A program made the position numbers and the translations under genes. DNA of 50,843 nt from NCBI GenBank assembly GCA_964592475.1, contig CAZQEZ010000010.1, positions 1-50,843 on the forward strand, written 5' to 3'. Below the pieces are notes generated by a model. The model did not search any database, had not been told where the DNA came from, and saw only the letters and a program-made list of their open reading frames with translations. The DNA is from CAZQEZ01 sp964592475. Lineage in GTDB: Bacteria; Bacteroidota; Bacteroidia; Cytophagales; Cyclobacteriaceae. Shown one piece after another: positions 8,842 to 17,583 of this stretch (the stretch's first letter is position 1; each line of letters begins with the position of its first letter).

Positions 8842-8866
8842 AAGCCTGCCGCATTGCGGCAAGCTT
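8842..8866 (-). terminator. intrinsic terminator after the repeat lipoprotein gene
   Basis: Hairpin of GCcTGCCGC (8844-8852) and GCGGCAaGC (8856-8864) with a 3-nt loop and one internal mismatch, flanked by AAA and TTT. On the minus strand the stem is followed by TTTTCCTC. It separates the lipoprotein gene ending at 8898 from the sigma gene starting at 8814. Confidence 0.75.
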
Positions 8867-8897
8867 TAACAAATCTAATCAAATTACAAACAAATTT

Positions 8898-10202
8898 CTA
8901 TTTAGCAGCTATGTTAAGATAAACATTTGCTTCTGTACAATTTTGATTTCCATCGCAAAGCTTATAAGAAAAAGTGTATTCACCCCATTTATCACTATCA
9001 TGAGTAAACAGAATTTTATTGTCTCTAAGTTTAACAGTTGCTCCATTTTTGAGCGATGATGATATATCCAGTGAAAATTCTTGATCACAAATAGAATCAT
9101 TGGCTAATACATCTAATGTAAAAGTATTAGTTGCTCCCACTTCATTGTGATTATACTCAAGAAAGAGAGAGTCATTAACAGCCATTGGCTTACAACCTTC
9201 CGGTTCTATAAATACTTTTGCAATTGCTGATTGACAACCTTCACCTGCAATACACACCTGATACTTTATAGGCAAATGAAAACCTACTACCGCGGGGAAG
9301 CTCAAATTACCAGGTACGAAAAGCTTTAATTTATCGTCTTCTACAAAGTCGGCTTCCATACCTTCAGGAACACTTAACACTTTTAATTCATAATCACTAT
9401 TGCGCTCATCTATACAAATGGTATCATTATTAAATACTGGCAATTGATATATCGTGTCGATACCGTTGTAGGCAACACTTAACGAATCATCGTTGACTGC
9501 AAAAGAACAAATAGTTTTGAGGTGCTTGATGTAAACAGTTGCTGAAGAGCAAATTATTTCTCCATCAATTGACTGGCATATCTCATACACTAACAGATCA
9601 GGAATTTCTAAGATAGCATTGGAATTTGCTTGATAGTAAAGAAAATCATCTTCAAAATAGGAAGTGCCGTATTTTGCATCATAGATTTGATTAATTTCAA
9701 AAGATTGGCTACAAATTTTATCATTACTTAAAACATCAAACTTGTAGGTGGTTCCAATGAAATTATCATCTTTAATAATGAACTTATCTTCTGTTGCCAG
9801 ACAGGATAGCTGATCACCATCTTCAATAACTTTGACCGTGATGGTATCTCTATCTACCTCCTGGTTATCATTAAAAACAGAAAATACTACATGGTCAGAA
9901 CCTCGAGTAAAGGATGCACTGGCAATGTATTTAAAAATGCCATCTTGCATTGTTTCTACATTACCGCGTACTGGCTTTGAATTAATTGTTAATGTTACCT
10001 GATTGTTACTGTTGATTTTATCAGATAAATTGATAATACCTTCACCAGCCGGTTGAATGTAAATTATACTTTCAGCACCTGAAATGTTAAGAATATTTTG
10101 GTCTTCAGGTAAAGTATCACTTTCCAACGTATCACATGATTGGAAAAAAATAGCACCAGTAATTATACTGGAAATTGTAAATAATAAACTTAATCTTTTC
10201 AT
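8898..10202 (-). CDS. lipoprotein with three cysteine-rich Ig/cadherin-like tandem repeats
   Basis: The 434-residue protein starts with a lipoprotein signal peptide (lipobox FFQSC, Cys23). A unique N-terminal beta-rich domain (about 40-127) is followed by three repeats of about 100 residues starting near 134, 232 and 337. Each repeat carries an F/L-D/P-V-x-x-ND-x-IC strand and ends with Y-x-[IVL]-C, a loop with a second Cys, then A-x-V-[YF]-[IL]. Cysteines fall at matching places: 134/164/209/218, 232/263/317/323 and 337/372/416/422. That suggests two disulphides per repeat in an extracytoplasmic domain. The ND-x-IC strands recall the VxANDx motifs of Ig-like/cadherin-like tandem domains in bacterial surface proteins. 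It is probably surface or periplasmic and structural or adhesive; the function is unknown. It has its own terminator. Confidence 0.82.
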   Translation of the reverse strand: MKRLSLLFTISSIITGAIFFQSCDTLESDTLPEDQNILNISGAESIIYIQPAGEGIINLSDKINSNNQVTLTINSKPVRGNVETMQDGIFKYIASASFTRGSDHVVFSVFNDNQEVDRDTITVKVIEDGDQLSCLATEDKFIIKDDNFIGTTYKFDVLSNDKICSQSFEINQIYDAKYGTSYFEDDFLYYQANSNAILEIPDLLVYEICQSIDGEIICSSATVYIKHLKTICSFAVNDDSLSVAYNGIDTIYQLPVFNNDTICIDERNSDYELKVLSVPEGMEADFVEDDKLKLFVPGNLSFPAVVGFHLPIKYQVCIAGEGCQSAIAKVFIEPEGCKPMAVNDSLFLEYNHNEVGATNTFTLDVLANDSICDQEFSLDISSSLKNGATVKLRDNKILFTHDSDKWGEYTFSYKLCDGNQNCTEANVYLNIAAK

Positions 10203-10337
10203 AGTTGTAAAATTTTTGATCGTTTAACCATATGACCGGCACCTTTAAAAAAGGGTTGGCTGGATAATAGAAAAAATTAAGCATTTAATTATAACTAACT
10301 AAGGATGAGGAAGAAAAATTTTAAAAAAAGTTATAAA

Positions 10338-10805
10338 TTAGTAAGAAGCAGATTTTTGATTGAAGATATTTGCAAATTTTTCGATGGAAAGCGGCTTATC
10401 AATAAAACACATTTTAGCATTTAATTGCTTTAAATTTAAAATATCAATATATTTAATTCCTGAACTTAATATATTGATTTTCCCTTTTTCAAATATTTGA
10501 AAATCTTTAATCTTTTCCAGAAAGTCTTCAATGCTAACCCCAGACAAGTTGACATCTAAAAAAAAATAGGAGTAAATGGAGGTGTCTTTATGTAAAAATT
10601 TAAGGCATTCAGAAATACTTTTGGCATAATCAACAATTATCAATGGGTTATAGGCTTCAACTAAATTTTGAAAAATTTCCGCATCTCCTTTATTTTCATC
10701 TAGTAAAAGTACCCTGACTTCTTTGTCAAATTTTATTGCATCTATCTCAGGTTTTATCCTATTGTTGAAATCGAACAACTCTTGGCTCGCTTGAAATTTA
10801 ACCAT
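10338..10805 (-). CDS. single-domain response regulator receiver protein
   Basis: The 155-residue protein is a CheY-like receiver without an output domain. An N-terminal extension of about 28 residues precedes VRVLLLDENKGDAE (acidic pair D36/E37). The phosphoacceptor is D84 in YFFLDVNLSG, the switch Ser is S114 or S115 in NILSSG, and the conserved Lys is K137 in FIDKPLS. All key residues are present, so it should be phosphorylatable. No histidine kinase lies nearby, so it is an orphan that may act in a phosphorelay or by protein-protein contact. Start ATG 10805-10803. Confidence 0.85.
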   Translation of the reverse strand: MVKFQASQELFDFNNRIKPEIDAIKFDKEVRVLLLDENKGDAEIFQNLVEAYNPLIIVDYAKSISECLKFLHKDTSIYSYFFLDVNLSGVSIEDFLEKIKDFQIFEKGKINILSSGIKYIDILNLKQLNAKMCFIDKPLSIEKFANIFNQKSASY

Positions 10806-10970
10806 AAGTGCAAATTATTTTTGCTTTAAAGATTCTGTTAGCTTAAAATGTTTGATAAAGGGTCTTTTATTTATGTGAAATTGTGTGGATAGTTGAATTT
10901 TAACTTATTGTTTGTTATTGTATTTACTAATAAGGATATTCCACAATAAATCATATAGAGCCAAATAAAG

Positions 10971-11195
10971 CTATTGTTTCAGTTCCTGCTTCATTTTATT
11001 ATAATCATCTTTACTTATTTCACCTTGAGCGTATCTTTGCTCTAAAATGGACAATGGCGATTTGTTTTTTGGAGGGCTGTTTTTATTAGTTATTAGCGCT
11101 CTATTTACAATCCAAATAAAAAGAGCAAAAATCAAGATTACCATCAACCACCAAAACCACCCAATACCCCACATTATTTGTGCTAATTCATTCAT
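10971..11195 (-). CDS. small membrane protein with C-terminal SHOCT domain
   Basis: 74 residues. A Trp-rich transmembrane segment occupies about residues 8-32 (IMWGIGWFWWLMVILIFALFIW). A short basic linker leads to a SHOCT domain at about 45-73 (LSILEQRYAQGEISKDDYNKM), which matches the family pattern LxxRYAxGEIxxEEYxxxKxxL. SHOCT domains are short oligomerisation-type modules found at protein ends; the role here is unknown. It lies on its own, divergent from the gene at 11352. Confidence 0.82.
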   Translation of the reverse strand: MNELAQIMWGIGWFWWLMVILIFALFIWIVNRALITNKNSPPKNKSPLSILEQRYAQGEISKDDYNKMKQELKQ

Positions 11196-11351
11196 CAGTC
11201 ATCGTTTTCATATTTTTACATTAATTATTGTAATATGTTCAGCATTTGTTTAAGTTTTAAACTTATGGCTATGAATATTCGTTTTTCAATAAAGCAATAA
11301 ATTTACCTATTTTTAGGTTTTATTACTCAAGTTATAAATTTAAATTAGCAT

Positions 11352-11849
11352 ATGTTTATTCCATTTAATGAAATAAGTCCGGAATCCAGAATTTGGATTT
11401 ACCAATCCAATCGGCAATTGGAACCAAATGAAACAAAAATAATTCAGGAATCAATGACGAAGTTTTGTAGCAGCTGGCAGGCTCACAATAAGTCGTTAAA
11501 GTCATCATTTGCAATTGAATATAATCAATTTTTGATAGTGGCAGTAGAAGAAAATCATCATAACGCCAGTGGCTGTTCAATAGACAATTCGGTACACTAT
11601 ATTACCGCAATGGGTCAGCAGTTGAACATAGATTTTCTAAATAGGTCGCTAGTTGCCTTTATGGTCGATGATAAAGTTCAATTAATACCCATTCCTCATG
11701 TAAAAAAGAAGATAGCAGAAGGCGAAATAAAGTCAAATGATTTAGTTTTCAATAATAATATTTTTACGAAGAAAGAGTTGATATCCAGTTGGTTAGTACC
11801 AGTAAAACAAAGCTGGGCTAGCAAATATTTAGATACTGCCAAAGTATAG
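11352..11849 (+). CDS. conserved hypothetical protein (Cytophagales family, often misnamed ABC transporter ATPase)
   Basis: 165 residues without signal peptide or transmembrane segment. It begins MFIPFNEISPESRIWIYQSN and contains FLIVAVEENHHNASGCSIDN near residue 55-75. I recognise this as a widespread Bacteroidota family with the pattern RxWIYQsxRxL...hNxASGCSID. Database records often call it an ABC transporter ATPase, but no Walker A, signature or Walker B motif is present, so that name is unjustified. The conserved ASGCSID segment with Cys and Asp could be an active or binding site. It precedes the OmpA-family gene by 131 bp on the same strand. Confidence 0.75.
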   Translation: MFIPFNEISPESRIWIYQSNRQLEPNETKIIQESMTKFCSSWQAHNKSLKSSFAIEYNQFLIVAVEENHHNASGCSIDNSVHYITAMGQQLNIDFLNRSLVAFMVDDKVQLIPIPHVKKKIAEGEIKSNDLVFNNNIFTKKELISSWLVPVKQSWASKYLDTAKV

Positions 11850-11980
11850 CAATGAGTAAATAAAGTTTTGCGTTATGTATTTCTGATTATTGGTATTATA
11901 TGTAAAATAATCGTTTGTTCGTCATTCATGTGAAACCAATTTTTAATATTTTTATAAAATAGTACATTAAATATCCGGAT

Positions 11981-14023
11981 ATGAAAGGGATAAAGATAAT
12001 TGTTTTAATGCTAATGATTTTAAGCGCGTGTAACGCTGGCAAAAAAGCATTGAAAAAAGGCAATAAAAAATATGAACGGGGTGAATACAACGTGGCGATC
12101 AATTTTTACGAAAAAGCCGTAGATAAAAATACTGCCACTGCCCAGTCTAGTTTTTTTATTGCAGAATCTTATCGATTGAGTAATCGAATTAAGGAAGCTG
12201 AACCATATTATAAAAAAGCGATAACTGAAGGATTGGATAATGAAGCTGCTCAATTTTATTACGGCCTTTCGCTCAAAGTAAATGAAAAGTATAAAAATGC
12301 TCAACAGCATCTTGAACAATATCTGCAATCGGCCACCGACGATCAATACAGACAGTTGGCAATGCGAGAAGTCGACAATTTACGTAAGATAAATAAACTG
12401 TTGGATAAAGAAAGTTATTTCAGGGTCAAAAACCTGGAATTAATTAATTCCGATGCCGCTGAATACGGCCCGGTTTATAGCAATGGAGAATTATATTTTA
12501 CTTCTTCTCGCTATGGCGGCAAAATATACAAAGCCACTGGTACAGCTTTTACCAATATTTATAAAGCTCAAACACAAGGGGCCGTGGTGGACTCTAGCAC
12601 AGTAGAGGCACTTAACGATATGGTAAATTCACCAAATACCAATGACGGATGTGTTACTTTTAGTAACCAAGGCATGGTAATGGTATTTGCCAAAGGAAAC
12701 AGTGGCAAAAAGAGGGGCGGTAAAGATGTAAACCTGTTTATTACCCGCTTTCGCCGGGGAGAATGGAGTGAACCGGAAAAATTATCTATTTCCGACCCGA
12801 ACAGTTGGGATTCAACACCCAACTTTAGTAGCGATGGCCGTACTTTGTATTTTGCCAGTAATAGACCCGGTGGCTTTGGCGGGACCGACTTATATGCAGC
12901 TACTCTTGATGGTAGAGGCCGCTACGGGAACGTGAGAAACTTAGGACCTACCATTAATACCAGCGGCAACGAAATGTTTCCACATGCTGCTGTAGATGGA
13001 AAATTATACTTTTCTTCTACTGGTCATCCCGGCTTAGGTGCTTTGGATATATTTGTAGCTTATCGAGAAGAAGGAGAATTGATTATTGAAAATATGGGAC
13101 CCTCACTCAATTCAAGTGCCGACGATTTTGGCATTTACCTTTATGATCCGAGCAAAGGGTTTTTCTGCTCTAATAGAGAAAATGGCAAAGGAGATGATGA
13201 CATGTACACCTTTATTAATAATGATCCCGATTTAAAAATTGTTAATTACTACCTGGCCGGTACTACAGTAACAGTAGATGATGAAGGTAATGAAGAAATA
13301 TTGCCCAATACACGGGTAAGGCTAGTAGGCGCCAACGAGGAACAACTTGATGAAGCAGTAACTGATCAACAAGGCAGGTTCCTTTTTAGAGTTTACCCTG
13401 AAGAAGATTATATCTTATTTGGTGAAAAACCAGATTATTTAACTTCAAGAGAAGATTTTAGCACTATAGGCAAATCTTTGGACAAAGAAAGTCTAAAAGA
13501 TTTAATTACAAATAAAACTTTTGAAACCAAAATTCAATTAGATAAAATAGTATTAGATAAAGCCATCGTGCTGGATAATATCTATTACGACCTGGATAAA
13601 GCAGCTATACGAGAAGATGCTGCACGTGAATTGGATAAGCTGGTAGCCATACTCGATGATAATCCTGAAATTACAATTGAACTAAGTTCACATACGGATA
13701 GCAGAGCTACTGACGAGTACAACATGGATTTGAGTCAGCGCAGAGCACGTTCTGCGGTAGATTATATCATAACGCAAGGCATAAGTGCCGAAAGGTTAAT
13801 AGCCAAAGGATACGGCGAAACTCAATTGCTAATTAGCGAAGCAGAAATAGAAAAGCTGCCAACGGCTGAAGCCAAAGAAGAAGCTCATCAAAAAAACAGA
13901 AGAACAGAGTTTAAAATACTTTCATACGACAAAAGTAAGCGCTTGCAAAAAGAGCAAAATACTGAAGGAATGAGCGAAGAAGAAATTCTTGAAAATACAA
14001 TTGATTGGGACAGCAAATTATAA
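11981..14023 (+). CDS. OmpA-family lipoprotein with TPR, PD40 propeller and CRD domains (PorE-like)
   Basis: 680 residues with a lipoprotein signal (MILSAC, Cys17). Domain order: TPR repeats (about 25-130, GNKKYERGEYNVAINFYEKA), a WD40-like PD40 beta-propeller (about 150-395, with NSWDSTPNFSSDGRTLYFAS and DLYAATL-type blades), a carboxypeptidase-regulatory-like fold (about 405-485, NTRVRLVGANEEQL...DQQGRFLFRV), and a C-terminal OmpA peptidoglycan-binding domain (about 530-660, HTDSRATDEYNMDLSQRRA). This order matches PorE of the type IX secretion and gliding machinery, an outer-membrane lipoprotein that tethers it to peptidoglycan. Bacteroidota carry several paralogues with the same layout, so the PorE role is likely but not proven. 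A strong terminator follows at 14050. Confidence 0.85.
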   Translation: MKGIKIIVLMLMILSACNAGKKALKKGNKKYERGEYNVAINFYEKAVDKNTATAQSSFFIAESYRLSNRIKEAEPYYKKAITEGLDNEAAQFYYGLSLKVNEKYKNAQQHLEQYLQSATDDQYRQLAMREVDNLRKINKLLDKESYFRVKNLELINSDAAEYGPVYSNGELYFTSSRYGGKIYKATGTAFTNIYKAQTQGAVVDSSTVEALNDMVNSPNTNDGCVTFSNQGMVMVFAKGNSGKKRGGKDVNLFITRFRRGEWSEPEKLSISDPNSWDSTPNFSSDGRTLYFASNRPGGFGGTDLYAATLDGRGRYGNVRNLGPTINTSGNEMFPHAAVDGKLYFSSTGHPGLGALDIFVAYREEGELIIENMGPSLNSSADDFGIYLYDPSKGFFCSNRENGKGDDDMYTFINNDPDLKIVNYYLAGTTVTVDDEGNEEILPNTRVRLVGANEEQLDEAVTDQQGRFLFRVYPEEDYILFGEKPDYLTSREDFSTIGKSLDKESLKDLITNKTFETKIQLDKIVLDKAIVLDNIYYDLDKAAIREDAARELDKLVAILDDNPEITIELSSHTDSRATDEYNMDLSQRRARSAVDYIITQGISAERLIAKGYGETQLLISEAEIEKLPTAEAKEEAHQKNRRTEFKILSYDKSKRLQKEQNTEGMSEEEILENTIDWDSKL

Positions 14024-14049
14024 TATTATAAGATTGGGCTGAAATAGAT

Positions 14050-14086
14050 GGCTGCAGGTTGGTTACCCAATTTGCAGCCTTTTTTT
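14050..14086 (+). terminator. intrinsic terminator of the OmpA-family gene
   Basis: A 7-bp stem GGCTGCA (14050-14056) pairs with TGCAGCC (14073-14079), with TTGG/CCAA able to pair inside, followed by seven T (14080-14086). It lies 27 bp past the stop codon. Confidence 0.88.
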
Positions 14087-14313
14087 ACTACTTCAGCTCA
14101 TATACCCTATTTGAACCATCTCCATTTAAGCTTATATCGATTCTGTTTATCACTGTATCAGCTTCAATGCTCCTTCATGCTTAAACCCAAAAGAAAGACA
14201 GAAAGCTCAGGAAAGCTACAATCTTTACTCTTAATCGCGATCTAAGAATTCAATTCTGATTGTGAAAGCCTTTTCAATATTAACAAATTTGGTTCTATTT
14301 ACAGGAAGTGCTT

Positions 14314-15063
14314 TTACACTTGCTCATTTTGCCATTGCTGGTATGCCAGGTAATTGTGGTCGGCAAGTACCACGTGAAGGAATTTTACCGGAGGTAGGTC
14401 TGAATTAATGTTTAACAAATCTTTAATTTTATTTTCTGCCGCCAGCAAGGGTTTTGTCACGCCCAAATCGCGGTTACGCTTGAGCGACTCTCTTACCAAT
14501 TCTATTTCAGAGTCCCTAAGAACGGCAACTTCGGGAAATGATACCTGATAGTCGGCAGGTGGTTCCTTGGGCGTTTTCAAAAAAGATAATTTTTCTTTTT
14601 TTCCAACTTTAATTACCACGGTACCGGCCATTAAATCTCCCAGACGCTGTCCTTTTGATGAAATAATTATAAACAGTAGTGCGAGGCTTCCAAAAAACAG
14701 TGCAATTTCTACCAGACGCATAATCCATCGTATAAGGTATGCGCCGATAGACACACTTCCACCATCAGCCTTAGCCACTTTTATGCTCATTTGTCGCTTA
14801 CCTATACTTTGCCCCTGAAAAAATATTTCACAAATCAAGTGATAAAACAATGCCGGTAACAATAGAATTATGTAAATTATGTAAAATCCTTCTTCCATAA
14901 AATTTGCTCCCTGTATAGTACTGACAAGGATAGTAATATACAGAATGTAATAGGCAAGTAAAACAGCAGAATCGATAGTTGCCGCCAGCACTCTATCACT
15001 AAGCCCTGCCAGTTCGTATTCTATTAATACATTTTGTGAAGTTTCAAAATTTATTGTTCTCAT
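14314..15063 (-). CDS. RDD family membrane protein
   Basis: 249 residues. The RDD domain occupies about residues 10-155: YELAGLSDRVLAATIDSAVLL opens the first transmembrane helix, FFQGQSIGKRQMSIKVAKADGG is the conserved loop, and KGQRLGDLMAGTVVIK closes the domain. Three or four transmembrane helices are visible. The C-terminal 90 residues are cytoplasmic and charged. It is divergent from the SpoIIM-like gene; the two belong to a recurrent Bacteroidota neighbourhood (RDD, SpoIIM, DUF4129, DUF4350, MoxR, DUF58). The molecular function of the RDD family is not settled, although some members are linked to ion transport. Confidence 0.88.
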   Translation of the reverse strand: MRTINFETSQNVLIEYELAGLSDRVLAATIDSAVLLAYYILYITILVSTIQGANFMEEGFYIIYIILLLPALFYHLICEIFFQGQSIGKRQMSIKVAKADGGSVSIGAYLIRWIMRLVEIALFFGSLALLFIIISSKGQRLGDLMAGTVVIKVGKKEKLSFLKTPKEPPADYQVSFPEVAVLRDSEIELVRESLKRNRDLGVTKPLLAAENKIKDLLNINSDLPPVKFLHVVLADHNYLAYQQWQNEQV

Positions 15064-15157
15064 GGCTACGTAAGTCTTAATTAACTGCTATTATTGCAAT
15101 AATACTACTTAGCATGTATATTTACTAAATAAAATATCCTGAATCTATTATACATCA

Positions 15158-16108
15158 ATGAAAGAATCGGTTTTTGTACGAAACAATAGGGAAAAATGGC
15201 AGGAATTTGAAAAACTGTTAAAAATAAAAAAAATTGACCCTGACCAACTTTCCAATCTATACTTAAAAATAACTGACGATTTAGCTTATGCTAAAACCTA
15301 CTTTCCCAAAAGTCAATCACATAAATATTTGAATTATTTAGCATCAAATGTGCACGTAAGTATTTACAAAAACAAAAAGGAAAATCGAAATCGGTTTTTT
15401 ACTTTTTGGAAGTATGAACTACCCTATGTTTATTTTCAACATCGGAAAGAACTGTTAATATCTTTACTTGTGTTTGTAGCTGCAGTAGGCATCGGCTTAC
15501 TTTCAGTATTGAATGATGAAACATTTGCCCGCCTAATTTTGTCTGATGGATATGTAAACCTCACGATCGAAAACATAAAAAAAGGTGACCCGCTAGCCAT
15601 TTATAAAAGAAATGGCAGCATTTTCAATTTTTTATACATCACTAAAAACAATATTCAGGTTTCATTTACCGCCTTTGCTTCCGGGGTATTTTTATCTATT
15701 GGCAGCGTTCTTATTTTATTTCTTAATGGGGTAATGCTGGGCACCTTTCAAGGTTTTTTTATTCAATACGACTTATTGTTGGAATCTATCTTAATAGTAT
15801 GGATACATGGTACTTTAGAAATTTTCGCTATCGTGATTGCCGGAGGTGCCGGTTTGGTAATGGGAAATAGCATCTTGTTTCCACAAACCTACCGCCGAAG
15901 CGAATCTTTTAAGAGAGGAGCCAAAAATGGAATAAAAATGGTAATGGGATTGGTACCCATATTTATAGTAGCAGGATTTTTAGAATCATTTGTAACCAGA
16001 CATACCCAGATGGCTTGGTATTGGAGTGCACTTATTATATCTTTATCAGCAGCTTTTGTAGTTTTTTATTTTATAATCTATCCAAAAAAAGTGGCGTATG
16101 GACGATAA
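15158..16108 (+). CDS. stage II sporulation protein M family (SpoIIM/DUF95) membrane protein
   Basis: 316 residues. A soluble N-terminal helical part (about 1-100, MKESVFVRNNREKWQEFEKL) precedes five or so transmembrane helices. The segment IQVSFTAFASGVFLSIGSVL with LNGVMLGTFQGFFIQYD and WIHGTLEIFAIVIAGGAGL is the SpoIIM/DUF95 signature (N-x-x-V-x-x-x-x-x-xxG, HGxxEixai). The organism does not sporulate; the family in Bacteroidota sits with MoxR/DUF58-type genes and is of unknown function, probably in envelope processes. It overlaps the next gene by 11 bp, so the plus-strand genes up to 18767 form an operon. Confidence 0.9.
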   Translation: MKESVFVRNNREKWQEFEKLLKIKKIDPDQLSNLYLKITDDLAYAKTYFPKSQSHKYLNYLASNVHVSIYKNKKENRNRFFTFWKYELPYVYFQHRKELLISLLVFVAAVGIGLLSVLNDETFARLILSDGYVNLTIENIKKGDPLAIYKRNGSIFNFLYITKNNIQVSFTAFASGVFLSIGSVLILFLNGVMLGTFQGFFIQYDLLLESILIVWIHGTLEIFAIVIAGGAGLVMGNSILFPQTYRRSESFKRGAKNGIKMVMGLVPIFIVAGFLESFVTRHTQMAWYWSALIISLSAAFVVFYFIIYPKKVAYGR

Positions 16109-16937
16109 ATTTGAGTTATATGAATTGAGAAATTTCAGCTCAAAGTTTAATTATGCAGCGGATTTTCTCAGGCAAAATGCAAAACCTCTGGGAAAAAGCA
16201 TTCTCTATATTTTAGGTCCTTTCTATCTCCTATTAAATATATTCATATTATTCTTAGCCATCGATATAAATAAAGGCATGAGTACCGGCCTGATGTTTTT
16301 TGTAAGTTTGACCATGTTTTTTGTAGGCACGCTTGTGCTTAAATCAATAGTTTTTAGCTACATGAAAATTTTTTTTGAAGATCCATATGAACCAATTGAA
16401 GTTAAAACTGTATGGAAGGTAAGTAGAAAATATATTCTTTCCATGCTAGGTGCTTTTTTAGTTACAAAATTGCTGGTAAGTATAAGCTTCTTTTTTTTTA
16501 TTATTCCAGCCATATACGTTGGTGTCGTTTTTAGTATTATTTATCCTATCGTCGTTTTTGAAGACAAAGGCTTTGTAGATGCCCTTACCCGCTGTTTTGA
16601 GTTGATGAAAGAAAAATGGTGGAGCACATGGGGTATTCAGTTAGTCTTTGTTCCAGTAGTTACATTATTTTTTATTGGTTTTGTTAGAGCGGGTTTTAGC
16701 CTATATGGTATTATACAAACTGCGTTTTCATTCAATCTCTTATTTGAAGAGCTTTATATATTTTGGTTTACCTTAATCTTTTTTATCATATTTTTTGTCT
16801 TGTATGCTATTTACTCTTATATGTATGTGGTGCTTGCATTTCAATATGGCTACCTGGTAGAGAGAAAAGAATCGACAGGAATTATTTCAAAAATAAATAA
16901 CATAGGCAATGAAGAACAAGCTGAAATTTCTATTTAG
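16098..16937 (+). CDS. polytopic membrane protein of the SpoIIM-DUF4129 operon
   Basis: 279 residues with about six hydrophobic segments (around 30-55, 60-85, 110-150, 175-200, 215-245) and a charged C-terminus. No catalytic motif is visible. Overall layout resembles the glycerophosphodiester-phosphodiesterase membrane-domain or DUF4013 type of integral protein found at this place in the Bacteroidota SpoIIM cluster. It starts at an ATG inside the 3' end of the SpoIIM gene and its 3' end overlaps the next gene by 29 bp, indicating tight co-translation. Function unknown. Confidence 0.8.
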   Translation: MDDKFELYELRNFSSKFNYAADFLRQNAKPLGKSILYILGPFYLLLNIFILFLAIDINKGMSTGLMFFVSLTMFFVGTLVLKSIVFSYMKIFFEDPYEPIEVKTVWKVSRKYILSMLGAFLVTKLLVSISFFFFIIPAIYVGVVFSIIYPIVVFEDKGFVDALTRCFELMKEKWWSTWGIQLVFVPVVTLFFIGFVRAGFSLYGIIQTAFSFNLLFEELYIFWFTLIFFIIFFVLYAIYSYMYVVLAFQYGYLVERKESTGIISKINNIGNEEQAEISI

Positions 16938-17583
16938 CATTTCACTGCTACTTTTAGGAATTATTGCATTTGCACAAGAAGAAGCTAGAGAATTTGACCA
17001 AGAAGCCATCAATTCCTTTAAAGCAAATGAAGAGTTTCAATACGAGGAAAGTCAAACATCCAGTCGTTTCGTTCAGATACTTTTTATTATAATAAGATAT
17101 ATTGTAAAAATTATTTATTATCCTTTCTCAAGCCAGTCACCTTTAATAGTAAGAGTTATTTTTTACTTACTTCTTATCGGAATATTGGTGTATGCAATCG
17201 TAAGATTTGCCGGGGTAGACTTGAACAACATTTTTGCACAAAAAAATAAAAAAAGCAATCTTCAAATGGAGGAAGAGGAAATATTTGATCCCAAGCTTGA
17301 AAAGATGCTGCAAAAAGCACTGGCTAAAAAGAAATTTAGATTGGCATTACGTTATCTCTATTTACTTACACTGCAAAAACTCTCTGAAAACAACCTGATT
17401 AAAGTTGCCCCTGGCAAGACAGCTACCGAATATATTTATGAAATAGAGAATGAAAAAATAAAAAAGCAATTTCATAATATAAATTATTACTTTGAATATG
17501 GGTGGTATGGCAACTTTCCTGTTGATAGCAATATTTATAGCAGAGCTGATGATGCTTATAATGTATTCAAAAAAGAATTATGA
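16909..17583 (+). CDS. DUF4129-type membrane protein
   Basis: 224 residues. A signal peptide (MKNKLKFLFSISLLLLGIIAFAQ) precedes a periplasmic stretch, a transmembrane helix near 78-105, and a cytoplasmic C-terminal DUF4129-like domain with ALAKKKFRLALRYLYLLTLQ, a KTATEYIYEI segment and FEYGWYGNFPVDSNIY. In the family this C-terminal part follows the pattern RLxYLxxLxxL...KTnxeY...YexvWYG, which is visible here. The stop overlaps the following start as ATGA. Confidence 0.87.
   Translation: MKNKLKFLFSISLLLLGIIAFAQEEAREFDQEAINSFKANEEFQYEESQTSSRFVQILFIIIRYIVKIIYYPFSSQSPLIVRVIFYLLLIGILVYAIVRFAGVDLNNIFAQKNKKSNLQMEEEEIFDPKLEKMLQKALAKKKFRLALRYLYLLTLQKLSENNLIKVAPGKTATEYIYEIENEKIKKQFHNINYYFEYGWYGNFPVDSNIYSRADDAYNVFKKEL

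Noticed and set aside
14048..14245. 65-codon plus-strand open frame after the OmpA-family gene
   Set aside because: It begins inside the terminator hairpin at 14050-14086 and its translation shows no protein-like features.
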